From Pseudomonadota bacterium (GTDB lineage Bacteria; Desulfobacterota; Desulfovibrionia; Desulfovibrionales; Desulfovibrionaceae): a DNA stretch of 64,000 nt. The notes below the pieces were generated by a model. The model worked only from the letters and a program-made list of their open reading frames with translations, was not told where the DNA came from and searched no databases. How positions within the stretch are numbered: position 1 is the first letter of the stretch; each line of letters begins with the position of its first letter. Positions 15,641-24,994 of the stretch are shown one piece after another. The DNA is taken from the NCBI GenBank assembly GCA_023460395.1, contig JAEWQB010000018.1, forward strand, positions 124,001-188,000, given 5' to 3'. The position numbers and the translations under genes were made by a program.

Positions 15641-17116
15641 CTACCCGCCAAACCAGAGCAACGGTTTGGGTTGAGGGTTCCGAAAAACATGTTTCTGCTC
15701 AAGGTATTCCTCAAGCCCGGCACGACCCAGCTCCCGGCCTATGCCCGATTGTTTGTAGCCGCCCCACGGGGCCTGGACGAAGTACACGTTAAAATCGTTC
15801 ACCCACACCGTGCCAAAGCGCAGCGCCTTGGACACGCGCTGTTGCCGGTCTGAATCGCGTGTCCAAAAACCGGCTGAAAGCCCGTAGGTGGTGTCGTTGG
15901 CAAGCCGGACCGCGTCTTCCTCGGTGGTAAAGCGCTCCACCGTAATTACCGGGCCGAACACCTCCTCGCGCACCACACGCATGGAGTTGTCACACCCGGT
16001 GAGCAACGTGGGGAGTAAATAAAAGCCGTGTTGCAGAGCCGGGTCGTCAGGCCGGGCCCCACCCACCGCCAGCGTAGCACCTTCCGCCCGCCCCAGTGCA
16101 ATGTACTGTTCCACCTTTTCCCGGTGCCGGGCAGAGATAAGCGGCCCCATCTGGGTGCCTTCCTGCGTCCCGTTTCCTATACGAATGCGACGCATCCGTG
16201 TGGCGAGTTGTTCCACAAAGGCATCGTGGATACTCTCGTGCAGCAACAACCGCGCTCCGGCGGAGCATATCTGGCCCGCATGGAAAAACACCGCGTTTAG
16301 CGCATAATCCAGAGCTGCCTCCATATCCGCGTCAGCAAAAACAATATTGGGATTTTTGCCGCCCAATTCCAACGCGACTTTTTTGGCATTGCCGCTGGCT
16401 GCCCGCATAATATGACGTCCGGTGGCAAGACCGCCGGTGAAAGAAATCAGATCCACGTCGTCACTTTCCGCCAGTTCCGCCCCCACGGGATCGCCCGCAC
16501 CAAGCACCAAATTCACCACTCCGGGCGGAAACCCCGCCGCTTCCGCCAGCTCTGTGATGCGAATGGTCGTCAGCGGGGTTATCTCACTGGGCTTCATAAC
16601 AATGGTGCATCCCGCCACCAGCGCGGGAGCCATTTTCCACGAGGCTTGCAGGAGCGGATAATTCCATGGTGAAATCTGCCCGCACACGCCCACAGGCTCG
16701 CGCAGCAGGGCGCTGTGCGTCCCCTTTATGGGGTTTTCCAGCGGCTCCTCAGCCATGGCGGGCTCCGCAATGTCGGCATAATACCGGAAGATGTTCGCCA
16801 CATCGTCCATGTCCCAACGGCTTTCTTCCGTGGTTTTGCCGGTGTCCAGCGTTTCCAGCGCCGCCAATTCCTCACGGTGAGCCGCCACGGCATCCCCCAG
16901 CGCCCGCACCAGCGCAGCACGCTCTGCCACAGGCAGACCGGACCAGACGCCACCATCAAACGCGGCCCGCGCAGCGGAAATAGCCTGTCGGGCGTCCTCA
17001 CGGGTACCCTCCGCCACCGTGGCTATCACCTCCCCGGTGCAGGGACTGATAATATCCCGTGTGGCGGTGCCGGTCCCGTGCGTCCAGCGCCCGTGTATGT
17101 ACATGCCGTTGTGCAT
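15641..17116 (-). CDS. betB: Betaine aldehyde dehydrogenase
   Basis: A 491-residue NAD(P)-dependent aldehyde dehydrogenase, the usual BetB length. It oxidises betaine aldehyde to glycine betaine. Visible are the cofactor-binding FTGG motif, the general-base Glu in LELGGKNP and the catalytic Cys in GQICSAG. The start at 17116 is set by AAGGAG; the longer frame begins without one. The betA gene just upstream makes its substrate. Other aldehyde dehydrogenases share these motifs, but the neighbours make BetB the best call. Confidence 0.9.
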   Translation of the reverse strand: MHNGMYIHGRWTHGTGTATRDIISPCTGEVIATVAEGTREDARQAISAARAAFDGGVWSGLPVAERAALVRALGDAVAAHREELAALETLDTGKTTEESRWDMDDVANIFRYYADIAEPAMAEEPLENPIKGTHSALLREPVGVCGQISPWNYPLLQASWKMAPALVAGCTIVMKPSEITPLTTIRITELAEAAGFPPGVVNLVLGAGDPVGAELAESDDVDLISFTGGLATGRHIMRAASGNAKKVALELGGKNPNIVFADADMEAALDYALNAVFFHAGQICSAGARLLLHESIHDAFVEQLATRMRRIRIGNGTQEGTQMGPLISARHREKVEQYIALGRAEGATLAVGGARPDDPALQHGFYLLPTLLTGCDNSMRVVREEVFGPVITVERFTTEEDAVRLANDTTYGLSAGFWTRDSDRQQRVSKALRFGTVWVNDFNVYFVQAPWGGYKQSGIGRELGRAGLEEYLEQKHVFRNPQPKPLLWFGG

Positions 17117-17231
17117 ACGAAATCTCCTTGCAATACCGTGTGCAGTTCCCCCTGCCTGCTGACAAACCAAGGGGGGAAACGTCCGCACGCCGCATGGCGG
17201 CAGCCGTCATAGAAAACACCCGGACGCGCGG

Positions 17232-17262
17232 GCCGCCCTGCCGGATATACCGGCAGGGCGGC
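17232..17262. repeat. Strong intercistronic inverted repeat between betA and betB
   Basis: A perfect 13-base-pair GC-rich stem (GCCGCCCTGCCGG and complement) with a 5-base loop. There is no U run, so it is more likely an mRNA-stabilising or REP-like hairpin than a terminator. Confidence 0.6.
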
Positions 17263-17275
17263 GTGCACGTGACAC

Positions 17276-18955
17276 TTAGCTTTTGGGTTGCGCCGCACCT
17301 GCGGCGGGACCGGCTGACCGGCGATAGAAAGGAACCTGCGCCGCTTCCAGTGGGGTATTACCCAAAATGATATCAGCGGCTTTTTCCGCCACCATCATCA
17401 CGGGGGCGTAGATATTTCCGTTGGTGATACTGGGAAAAATGGACGCGTCCACCACGCGCAGATTACGCGCACCGCGCACCGCAAGGCCGGAGTCCACCAC
17501 CGCCATATCGTCATACCCCATCCTGCATGTACAACTGGGGTGGTAGGCGCTTTCTCCTTCGCGGGCCACGAAGTCCAAAATTTCCTCATCAGTCTGGGCA
17601 CTACTGCCGGGAGCCAGTTCCTTACCCCGGAACCGGTCAAAGGCGGGCTGCTCCATAATACGCCGGGTGCAGCGAATAGCTTCTACCCATTCCCGGCGTT
17701 CCTGCTCGGTGGATAGGTAGTTGAATAAAATGGCGGGATGCTCCGTGGGGTCGGCGCTTTTCAGCTTCACATGCCCACGCACGTCGGTATTCATTGGCCC
17801 GACATGGCACTGATACCCGTGCCCCTCTTGCGGAGCGGAGCCGTCATACCGGATGGCGATGGGCAAAAAGTGATACTGAATATTGGGATATTCCACCTGA
17901 TCGTTGCCCCGGATAAATCCTCCGGCTTCAAAATGATTCGTGGCCGCCTCCCCCGTGCGCCCGAACAGCCATTTCAGACCGATCCACGGCTGGTTGTACC
18001 ACTTAAGCGCGGGATACATGCTTACCGGTTCCGTGCAGGCGTACTGCACGTACAATTCCAGATGATCCTGCAAGTTTTCGCCTACACCGGGCAAATCCAC
18101 CACAGACTGAATGCCGAGACGCGACAGTTCCTCCGCATTTCCCACACCGGAAATCTGGAGCAATTGCGGGGAGTTAATAGCCCCTCCGCAGCAGATAATT
18201 TCACCGCCGTATACCTGCCGTACCGTTTTCCCCCGGCGATATTCCACCCCCACAGCGGTCACACCATCGAACAAAATACGCGTGGCATGTGCCCGGCAGC
18301 GGATTGTCAGATTACGCCGGCTCTTCACCGGATGCACATAGGCCCGCGCGGCATTATGGCGGCGCCCGCGATACGTGGTGCGTTCAAACTTGCCAAAACC
18401 TTCCTGCTGAAAGCCATTCACATTGTCTGTCAGCGGATACCCTGCTTCCTGTGCGGCCTGAAAAAATGCACCGAACAACGGGCTTTCACACTCCGGCTCG
18501 GTCAAATAAAGCGGACCACCTGTCCCCTGATAGCCGTCATTCCCGGAAAGGCTGTATTCATACCGGCGGAAATAAGGCAGGCAATGGCTATAATCCCACG
18601 CTTCCAACCCTTTGTTGGCAGCCCATTTTTCATAATCCATGGCATTGCCGCGAATATGAATCATTCCGTTGATACAGCTAGAGCCACCCAGCACCTTGCC
18701 GCGCGGTTGGTAGATGCGGCGGTTATGCATATGCGGTTCCGGCTCAGACTCGTACCACCAGTTATACATCCGGCTTTGCAGGGGATAGGTGAGGGCGGCG
18801 GGCATGTGGATGCGGAAGTCGAGCCTGAAGTCCGGCAGCCCTGCTTCCAGCACAAGGACGGATGCGTGGGGATTCGCGCTAAGACGGTTGGCCAGCACAC
18901 TGCCTGCCGAGCCGCCCCCCACGATGATGTAGTCATATGATTTCGAGCGTGCCAT
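17276..18955 (-). CDS. betA: Choline dehydrogenase (GMC oxidoreductase)
   Basis: A 559-residue FAD enzyme of the glucose-methanol-choline family, the BetA length. The FAD-binding dinucleotide fold is at the start (YDYIIVGGGSAGSVLANRLS), GMC signature 1 follows around GGSSCINGM, and the catalytic His lies in SAYHPSCTCRMG. It oxidises choline to betaine aldehyde and passes electrons to the respiratory chain. AAGGAG precedes the ATG. It is 32 bases downstream of the gntR gene and is followed by betB, forming a full choline-to-betaine pathway. Confidence 0.93.
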   Translation of the reverse strand: MARSKSYDYIIVGGGSAGSVLANRLSANPHASVLVLEAGLPDFRLDFRIHMPAALTYPLQSRMYNWWYESEPEPHMHNRRIYQPRGKVLGGSSCINGMIHIRGNAMDYEKWAANKGLEAWDYSHCLPYFRRYEYSLSGNDGYQGTGGPLYLTEPECESPLFGAFFQAAQEAGYPLTDNVNGFQQEGFGKFERTTYRGRRHNAARAYVHPVKSRRNLTIRCRAHATRILFDGVTAVGVEYRRGKTVRQVYGGEIICCGGAINSPQLLQISGVGNAEELSRLGIQSVVDLPGVGENLQDHLELYVQYACTEPVSMYPALKWYNQPWIGLKWLFGRTGEAATNHFEAGGFIRGNDQVEYPNIQYHFLPIAIRYDGSAPQEGHGYQCHVGPMNTDVRGHVKLKSADPTEHPAILFNYLSTEQERREWVEAIRCTRRIMEQPAFDRFRGKELAPGSSAQTDEEILDFVAREGESAYHPSCTCRMGYDDMAVVDSGLAVRGARNLRVVDASIFPSITNGNIYAPVMMVAEKAADIILGNTPLEAAQVPFYRRSAGPAAGAAQPKS

Positions 18956-18987
18956 GTATGCTCCTTATGTAATGCCCCTGAGGGCCG

Positions 18988-19824
18988 TTATTTGGGAGGA
19001 TCGCAGATATCGGCGAAACGCTCCGCCATTCTGCTGTCTTCCAGAACAGACGCATCCCCGACTGCGGCGCACGCGAGAACTTCCCCCCGGTGGCACGCGC
19101 GGTCCCGTGCCGCGTCAACACAATCTCTGAGCAGCAGATAGTGGTGGGCAACCAACGCGGAGCACCGCATCACATCGCCTTCAGCCAAGGCAATAGCGGT
19201 AGCCAGCCAATTTTTGGCAGTGCGTTCCCGGAATTCCTGATCCTCATACAGCGCGTAATCCTGCGAGCTGAACCCCAGTTGCAACGCGCTCATTACCCAT
19301 TCAAACACGGGGTTACCGCTCATGCGGGCGAACCGCAGGTTGAGTTCCCGGTCCAATTCTCCCAGATGGTGCATGTCGGTTTCCGGCTCCAGCGCCAGAC
19401 GCACCAGCTCGCGCGCCCCCCGGACCAGCGCAGCCTTGTCCTCGCTGCTGCCTTCAACCGCCGCCAGCAGCACGAGAGTGCGGTCCATGCTTTCCCGAAA
19501 GGCGACAACGTGCCGGGGGGCCACACGGTTTTGCCGTAAGAACAACGCAAGCGACTCGCTGACACTCGCCACATCGATCTGTTTGACATAGGTTCCGCCC
19601 CGCGAACCTTTGCGGACCTCAAGCATGCCCTTCTGGCGCAGCATCTTCAGCGCCTCGCGGACGACTCCGCGTCCCGTGCCGAACAGATGCTGCAATTCGC
19701 GTTCGCTGGGCAGGCTTTCGCCGGGAGAAACCGCACCGCTTAAAATAGCGGCTTCCAGTTGCAGTGCCACGTCTTCAGTGGCTCTGCCCACACGGGCCGG
19801 AGTAAAAACAGGAAAGTCACTCAT
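18988..19824 (-). CDS. GntR-family (FadR/FCD) regulator of the betaine operon
   Basis: A 278-residue regulator. The winged helix (ESLPSERELQHLFGTGRGVVREALKMLRQKG) is followed by an FCD domain. The start at 19824 is preferred because GAGGAAT precedes it and the domain begins soon after; the longer frame would cross the operator at 19902. It heads the operon gntR-betA-betB-binding protein. This differs from the TetR-type BetI usually found with bet genes. Two exact 15-base operators upstream suggest autoregulation. Confidence 0.9.
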   Translation of the reverse strand: MSDFPVFTPARVGRATEDVALQLEAAILSGAVSPGESLPSERELQHLFGTGRGVVREALKMLRQKGMLEVRKGSRGGTYVKQIDVASVSESLALFLRQNRVAPRHVVAFRESMDRTLVLLAAVEGSSEDKAALVRGARELVRLALEPETDMHHLGELDRELNLRFARMSGNPVFEWVMSALQLGFSSQDYALYEDQEFRERTAKNWLATAIALAEGDVMRCSALVAHHYLLLRDCVDAARDRACHRGEVLACAAVGDASVLEDSRMAERFADICDPPK

Positions 19825-19901
19825 AATATTCCTCATTCCGCGTAAAGCGGCCTGACGACAAAACAACCTTCTTACCGGGAGAGGACGCATTTTCGCCTCC
19901 A

Positions 19902-19916
19902 AATGGTAGGACCATT
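19902..19916. promoter_or_regulatory. GntR operator 1 of the betaine operon
   Basis: AATGGTAGGACCATT is a 15-base dyad of the TGGTNNNACCA type. It lies 78 bases upstream of the gntR start. Confidence 0.65.
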
Positions 19917-20051
19917 GTGCAAAACAGAGCACGCAGTGTCAACCCCAACGCTCCAATCAACAACTGAGAAACATCAATCACGAGGATATCTAGGCGTATT
20001 TACCCGCATATTTCCCAAAGCACGTGATTCGACAAAATATTCACGCCGCAC

Positions 20052-20066
20052 AATGGTACGACCATT
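20052..20066. promoter_or_regulatory. GntR operator 2 of the betaine operon
   Basis: AATGGTACGACCATT differs from operator 1 at a single central position and lies exactly 150 bases further upstream. The pair could support looping by a GntR dimer of dimers. The rest of 19825-20259 holds no gene. Confidence 0.6.
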
Positions 20067-20107
20067 ATACGCCATAAGCCCGATTCGGCTCGCCCCAGCA
20101 CATAACG

Positions 20108-20146
20108 ACAGCGCTCCCGCACGGAAGTTCCATGCGGGAGCGCTGT
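20108..20146. repeat. 14-base-pair inverted repeat downstream of the helicase gene
   Basis: Perfect arms ACAGCGCTCCCGCA and complement enclose an 11-base loop. It lies between the helicase stop (20260) and the gntR promoter region. No U run follows, so its role as a terminator is uncertain. Confidence 0.5.
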
Positions 20147-20259
20147 ATACGCGAAACACTAGCTAGGCCCATGCCGAATGCGGCAGTTAGAAAAACGGCC
20201 CTCTGCGGAGGACCGTAGCGGAAACAGACAGGAGAACCGGGGAAATGGTGGACACCCAG

Positions 20260-22485
20260 CTATTCATCCATAATCAGATACGCTTCCATGATGACCTTAA
20301 GGCCAAATCCGGGGAAGTTCACCCGGTACTTATCTGGCGGCACATGCTGTACTAATTTACCGCGACCAAAAATTTTGTGCGTGCAATACCCCAAACGACG
20401 CGGGCTGGCGGGTCCGGGCACCGGTTCTGGAACAGCGGAGGACTCCGGCTCCATGCATTCAGGCGCGTCCGGCGGCAGAAAAATGCCTGCGGGCATGTGC
20501 CCCGGAGCGGCCCTGCGCCCGTTAGCGTCAAAAGCCGCGCCGTCCCCGCCCAAACGCATGGTCTGCTGCGCAGGAAGCTCCCGCCGCATCAATCCACCGG
20601 TATAGTTTTCCCGCCATTCCTCAAATAAATACGCGGGCAAATCGCGCACAAACGGGCTAGGCGCGGCGGGTTCATTCCCCCCGCCGGAGCGGCTGTAAAG
20701 CGACACCGGGGAAAATAGTCCCAAATATTCCCTCGCCCGCGTGCACGCAACGTACATAAGCCGCCGTTCTTCCTCCAAATCTTCCGCCTTTTGCAAGGCC
20801 TGCCGAGAAGGAAAACGCTCTTCCACCAAATCAATAATGAGCACGGCGTCCCACTCCAACCCCTTGGCGGAGTGCACGGTGGAAAGGGTGATATGGTTTT
20901 CCGCCGTGGCAGCGTCTGGGTTAGGATCTTCCAACGACAGGTCGGAAACAAACAAGTCCAAATCACGATAGGTGGCTGCGATCTGCACCAACTGATCCAG
21001 CCCATGTTCCCGACGTGGATAATCGTCCGGGTACAGCGCCATAAGCCGGGGCTTATAATGCTCCAACACCGCTTCCAGCACCTCGGCTGGCTCATGGTGC
21101 TGCCGCCGCAACGTATCCACCAACTGCAAGTCTGCTGCAAAATCTGGGTATTTTTTCAGCCCCTTATCCAACTGCGCGGGATTGTCCACGCGGGAAGCCT
21201 CATACAACTTGAGGCTGGTTTTCGGTCCCACGCCCTTTACATTGCCAGCAAGACGCTGGAACGCGGGAAGGTCTAACGGGTTGAGCATAAGCCGCACGTA
21301 GCTCATCACATCTTTGACATGGGCCGCGTCGGAATATTTTAGCCCCCCGTATTTCTTAAACGGAATACCCGCTTTGCCCAGTTCCATTTCCAGATGATAG
21401 GATTGGTAGCCCGCGCGGAACAACACCGCGATTTCTCCGGCGTCGTACAGAGCGCGCAGCTTCACGACGCGATCCGCCACCAGCCGCGCCTGTGTGAGGT
21501 CCGACAGAGGACGGAACAACTGGGGCAAATCCCCCCCTGTACGGCGTGTAAACAACGTTTTATGAAAAGCGGCAGGCGCGTCTTCTAAAATGGCATTGGT
21601 TACATCCAGCACGGGTTGAACAGAGCGGTAGTTTTCCTCCAGCTTGATGAGCCGGGTGCCGGGGAACATATTAGGAAAGTCCAAAATATTCTGCACATTG
21701 GCCCCGCGAAACGCGTAAATGGACTGCGCATCATCCCCCACAGCCATAATGTTGCGGTGCCCACCAGCCAACAGGTGCACTAACCGCGCCTGCACGAGGT
21801 TTGTGTCTTGGTATTCGTCCACCATAATATAGCGATAGCGCTGGCGGTACAGGTCAAGCAGTTCGGGACGGGAGCGTAGCAGACCTTCCAGCTCAAAAAG
21901 CAAATCATCATAATCCAGCAAGCCGTGGTTTCGCTTGTACGCGCCGTACCCTTCAGCGATTCGTGCAAGGTCGTCCCGGTATGGAGCCAGATGAAACGCC
22001 TCACGCTGCAACACGTCCCCTAGGTCGCGCTCCTTGTTACGCGCCTTGGACAGCAATCCCATAACCGTAGCCGTTTTGGGAAAGGACTTATCCCCCTTAC
22101 CCACGGCAAGCGTGTCCTTGCAGTACTTTAACGCCTCGGTAGCATCAGCCGCGTCCATGATGGATACACCGTTTTCACATCCCTCCGGGGGGTGCTGGCG
22201 CAGTATGGAATACGCAAACCCGTGGAATGTGCCGCCGGAGACTCCGCCAATTCCCCTGCCCAGCAAACTCTCCGCCCGGTGCAACATTTCCTGCGAAGCC
22301 TTGCGGGTGAAGGTGAGCAAGAGAATTTCGTATGCCGGAATGCCCTGTTCCACCATGTGGGCCAGCCGGTATACCACGGTGCGCGTCTTGCCGGAGCCTG
22401 CGCCCGCGATGCACAGAACTGGCCCCTCCAACGTCATGGCGGCTTCGTACTGTGCGGGATTCAGTTCATTGCGGTACTCTATCAT
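20260..22485 (-). CDS. UvrD/PcrA/Rep-type superfamily 1 DNA helicase
   Basis: A 741-residue 3'-5' DNA helicase. Motifs appear in order: Q motif (LNPAQYEAA), Walker A (AGAGSGKT), Ia (LLTFTRKASQEM), II (VDEYQDTN), III (VGDDAQSIYAFRGA), IV, V (STVHSAKGLEWDAVLI) and VI (RLMYVACTRAREYLGL). The C-terminus ends in a small domain with GYCTHKIFGRGKLV, as in PcrA/UvrD tails. It unwinds DNA in repair and in removal of stalled complexes. The gene stands alone; no strong ribosome site is visible at the ATG. Confidence 0.95.
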   Translation of the reverse strand: MIEYRNELNPAQYEAAMTLEGPVLCIAGAGSGKTRTVVYRLAHMVEQGIPAYEILLLTFTRKASQEMLHRAESLLGRGIGGVSGGTFHGFAYSILRQHPPEGCENGVSIMDAADATEALKYCKDTLAVGKGDKSFPKTATVMGLLSKARNKERDLGDVLQREAFHLAPYRDDLARIAEGYGAYKRNHGLLDYDDLLFELEGLLRSRPELLDLYRQRYRYIMVDEYQDTNLVQARLVHLLAGGHRNIMAVGDDAQSIYAFRGANVQNILDFPNMFPGTRLIKLEENYRSVQPVLDVTNAILEDAPAAFHKTLFTRRTGGDLPQLFRPLSDLTQARLVADRVVKLRALYDAGEIAVLFRAGYQSYHLEMELGKAGIPFKKYGGLKYSDAAHVKDVMSYVRLMLNPLDLPAFQRLAGNVKGVGPKTSLKLYEASRVDNPAQLDKGLKKYPDFAADLQLVDTLRRQHHEPAEVLEAVLEHYKPRLMALYPDDYPRREHGLDQLVQIAATYRDLDLFVSDLSLEDPNPDAATAENHITLSTVHSAKGLEWDAVLIIDLVEERFPSRQALQKAEDLEEERRLMYVACTRAREYLGLFSPVSLYSRSGGGNEPAAPSPFVRDLPAYLFEEWRENYTGGLMRRELPAQQTMRLGGDGAAFDANGRRAAPGHMPAGIFLPPDAPECMEPESSAVPEPVPGPASPRRLGYCTHKIFGRGKLVQHVPPDKYRVNFPGFGLKVIMEAYLIMDE

Positions 22486-22509
22486 GAGACTCGTAACACC
22501 TTGCTACCG

Positions 22510-23892
22510 TTATGAGTGGTGGTCCGAAAATTCTGGACGATCTGGACGCACCGTGAGGCCGAACTGGGCTAAAATGCGGACTCCCGCATCGCGCACCCGG
22601 CAAACCGAGGGGAGTTGCTCTTCCGCGGCGCCCTCCGCACTGTCATAAAAAAATGTATCCCCCACCGTGTGCGTGCCTGTACGTCCGAAAGTGCCAAACC
22701 GTGCGCGGCGGTTGAACTTGGCCTTCAGGTCAAAACCGGGATTCGACTCGCATACAAGGTCTGGAGCATAAGCAACCAGAGGACCGGGATAGCATTCCGC
22801 TCCGGTATGCACCGCTGCCATCACAGGCTGTCCTTCATATCGCAGAGAAAGCAGCGCCTCCCGGATACGGGCCTGCAGCGCAGGGACATCTTCCCTGCTC
22901 ACGCCCCCCCGCGCAAACCGGGCGCGGGTGTGCAGGTAAATACGACCGGGGTCCAACGCAAACGCCTGTGTGGCGGGAGTAATGCCTGTGGCATCAAGAT
23001 CGTCGCATGCTTCCGGGGGCAACACGGTATGCAACAATCCCATATCGCGCAGACAGGCATTGACGTCCACTTCTGTGATCAACCGCGTAAACCCGTGGTC
23101 CGCCAGCACCATCAGCCGCTTGGGGCCGGGCAACTGAGCGTACAACGCCAGAACGTCGCCGATTACCGCATCCCACTCTCTCAACAACGACAGGCATTCC
23201 CCGTGCAGGGGGTGAGCGGCGTCTTCCACCGCGTGAAACAGGAAATGGAATAGCCGGTCTGTCTCCGTGAGCACCAGTACAAAAAGATTCCACGCCAAAT
23301 CGGGCCAAAGCATGCTCAAGGCCATGCGCCGTGAGGCAAGGGTGATGCGCAGTTGCGCCAGCAAATACGCCGGGTCTTCCACGGCCCGCGCGGTATCCGC
23401 CTCCAGCAAATATCCTTCCGCCTCCAGACGGCCCGCCAGCATGGGAGGAAACACAGCCCGCGAAAGCTCTGGAGCCACAAAGCCGGAAATCAGCATACCG
23501 GGAATGGGACGCGCCGGATAGGTATTCGGCAGATTGATAACCCGCGCAGTGGCCCCCACTTCGCGCAGACGATCAAAAATAGTGGGCACGCGTGGCTGAG
23601 AAAAATCACACAGCCCCATGGCGTAGGTCTGCGCGTGAATACGGGTAAACCCGAATACGCCGTGCTCTTCCGGTCCGGTTGCCGTATAAAAGCTGGTCCA
23701 GTTTACCGGAGAAAGTTCCGGCAGTTCCGCCCGGATAGCGCGGGCCTGCGAAGTCAACATCGCCAGTGCGGGAAAGTCCCCAGTGGCGGCTAACGTGCGG
23801 GCAAGGGAAAGCGGCAGGCCATCCAGTCCCAGCACCACCATGCGTCCACCACTACGAACGAAAGTGTGATCGATGTCTGTGTGCGGCGTCAT
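22510..23892 (-). CDS. Alkaline phosphatase superfamily protein (type I phosphodiesterase-like)
   Basis: A 460-residue putative phosphohydrolase. Metal-site and nucleophile motifs of the superfamily are visible: LGLDG at the start, PVNWTSFYTATGPEEHGVFGF (nucleophile Thr/Ser region), LTETDRLFH (Asp and His), LADHGF (Asp-His) and GTHTV (late His). Related proteins cleave phosphodiester or nucleotide substrates; the substrate here is unknown. There is no signal peptide. I use the ATG at 23892; an upstream TTG at 23922 is also in frame and neither has a clear ribosome site. It stops 24 bases before the helicase start. Confidence 0.8.
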   Translation of the reverse strand: MTPHTDIDHTFVRSGGRMVVLGLDGLPLSLARTLAATGDFPALAMLTSQARAIRAELPELSPVNWTSFYTATGPEEHGVFGFTRIHAQTYAMGLCDFSQPRVPTIFDRLREVGATARVINLPNTYPARPIPGMLISGFVAPELSRAVFPPMLAGRLEAEGYLLEADTARAVEDPAYLLAQLRITLASRRMALSMLWPDLAWNLFVLVLTETDRLFHFLFHAVEDAAHPLHGECLSLLREWDAVIGDVLALYAQLPGPKRLMVLADHGFTRLITEVDVNACLRDMGLLHTVLPPEACDDLDATGITPATQAFALDPGRIYLHTRARFARGGVSREDVPALQARIREALLSLRYEGQPVMAAVHTGAECYPGPLVAYAPDLVCESNPGFDLKAKFNRRARFGTFGRTGTHTVGDTFFYDSAEGAAEEQLPSVCRVRDAGVRILAQFGLTVRPDRPEFSDHHS

Positions 23893-24192
23893 ACGGCACG
23901 GGTGTAGCAAAAGGACGCCCAAAGCGCCAGCACGGCCCTACCCACGCGGATTGACCACAACAGCCCAGCCCCAAACGAGATCGGCAACTGCCTGAAATAC
24001 TATCGGAATTGACGTAACATGCCATGAGCGCTACTCTTTGGGCAGAAGCTGCCCCAAGCGGCACGAACCACCACGAGGTCGCCTGCGAAGCAGCTCCCTC
24101 AGAATCTCACGCGCACGGACCGCGGAACGGCATGTCCGCATGCCAATCGGCAAACCAGTCCGCTGCCGATCTTGGCAACAGGAGCCACAGCC

Positions 24193-24558
24193 ATGGCAAC
24201 ATATGATTGTGAACTTTTCGGACACATGCTGTATAGCCCGGAATTGAGCTACAATGAGTTACACGAACTGGAATCCGACCTTATCCCCGCGCTCCAGACG
24301 GCGCTAACCGCAGCAGGGGCAGAACATATTGACTTGCTTGGACAGGGAGACGCCCTGCGCATGCAAGGCGTGCTGCCGGAACATATGGAAGCGGATTTTC
24401 ACGCTCTTTGCGACACCATAGCCGCCTTCCTGCCTCCAACTGTAACCGGGCGCCTGCTTTTTGTTCATAAAGACTTGGCGGTATTGCACCTGTACCTCTT
24501 CACCGAAAAAGGCTGGAAAGAGGCCGCACTGGACGTTTCCATGGGCATCTGCCGATGA
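24193..24558 (+). CDS. Small conserved-looking protein of unknown function
   Basis: A 121-residue soluble protein with no family I recognise. It has no signal peptide or membrane helix. ACAGGAG precedes the ATG at 24193, which I prefer to the in-frame ATG at 24172. Its sequence alternates helix- and strand-like stretches (ELHELESDLIPALQTALTAAG, then GRLLFVHKDLAVLHLYLF), so it is probably a single alpha/beta domain. It stands alone before the tRNA gene. Confidence 0.65.
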   Translation: MATYDCELFGHMLYSPELSYNELHELESDLIPALQTALTAAGAEHIDLLGQGDALRMQGVLPEHMEADFHALCDTIAAFLPPTVTGRLLFVHKDLAVLHLYLFTEKGWKEAALDVSMGICR

Positions 24559-24674
24559 TGGTTCCACTTCGTCCCCACGCAAGCCCCCTCCTTCCCGGAA
24601 TTCCCCGCACTCCCGCGACAAGGAATCGCTTACCCCCGTTGCGCCCCCTCCGACAAAGAAATACAACTACCGGG

Positions 24675-24702
24675 TTGACGCCTTCCCCCTCTCCATACTA
24701 GG
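24675..24702 (+). promoter_or_regulatory. Possible tRNA-Leu promoter
   Basis: TTGACG (24675-24680) and TACTAG (24697-24702) are 16 bases apart, about 16 bases before the mature tRNA. The -10 match is weak. Confidence 0.3.
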
Positions 24703-24717
24703 AAACTTCACTCCCTT

Positions 24718-24804
24718 GCCCGGGTGGTGGAATTGGTAGACACAAGAGACTTAAAATCTCTCGGCCTTCGGGCTGTACGGGTTCAAGTCCCGTCCTGGGT
24801 ACCA
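24718..24804 (+). tRNA. tRNA-Leu (anticodon UAA), target of island integration
   Basis: An 87-base tRNA with an encoded CCA. The anticodon stem AGAGA/TCTCT encloses the loop CTTAAAA, giving anticodon TAA. The variable arm (CGGCCTTCGGGCTG) is long, as in class II tRNAs, and the T arm has GGTTCAAGTCC. The acceptor stem contains a G-U pair at the fifth position (GCCCGGG with CCTGGGT). The displaced copy at attR has CCCGGGT, which would pair perfectly, so the 3' half here seems to have come with the island. Confidence 0.95.
24750..24804 (+). repeat. attL: left direct repeat of the island within tRNA-Leu
   Basis: From C24750 to C24795, 46 bases are identical to 56111-56156. After one mismatch (T here, C at attR), eight more bases match, ending in CCA. 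It covers the anticodon loop to the 3' end of the tRNA. Confidence 0.9.
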
Positions 24805-24813
24805 AGGAATATC

Positions 24814-24850
24814 AAAGGCTTACGATCGAACTGGTCGTAAGCCTTTTTGT
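24814..24850 (+). terminator. Rho-independent terminator after tRNA-Leu
   Basis: Perfect 12-base arms (AAAGGCTTACGA and complement) with a 9-base loop, followed by TTGT; the stem itself ends in a T run. It sits just inside the island, so the island supplies a terminator along with the tRNA 3' end. Confidence 0.85.
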
Positions 24851-24994
24851 ATTCATCCACTCCATACCACCACATTACCACCATAATATGCAAGGACATT
24901 AGAGAATGACATGTTGCACTAAAAATCATCGCACTATATAAATGAGTATATTTTATAGTTCAGAATATCGCCACACACAGGAAAGGAAGCTATC

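Noticed and set aside
24718..24804. Second functional tRNA-Leu at 56111-56165
   Set aside because: Only the 3' part is present there; the 5' half is missing, so it is an attachment site and not a gene.
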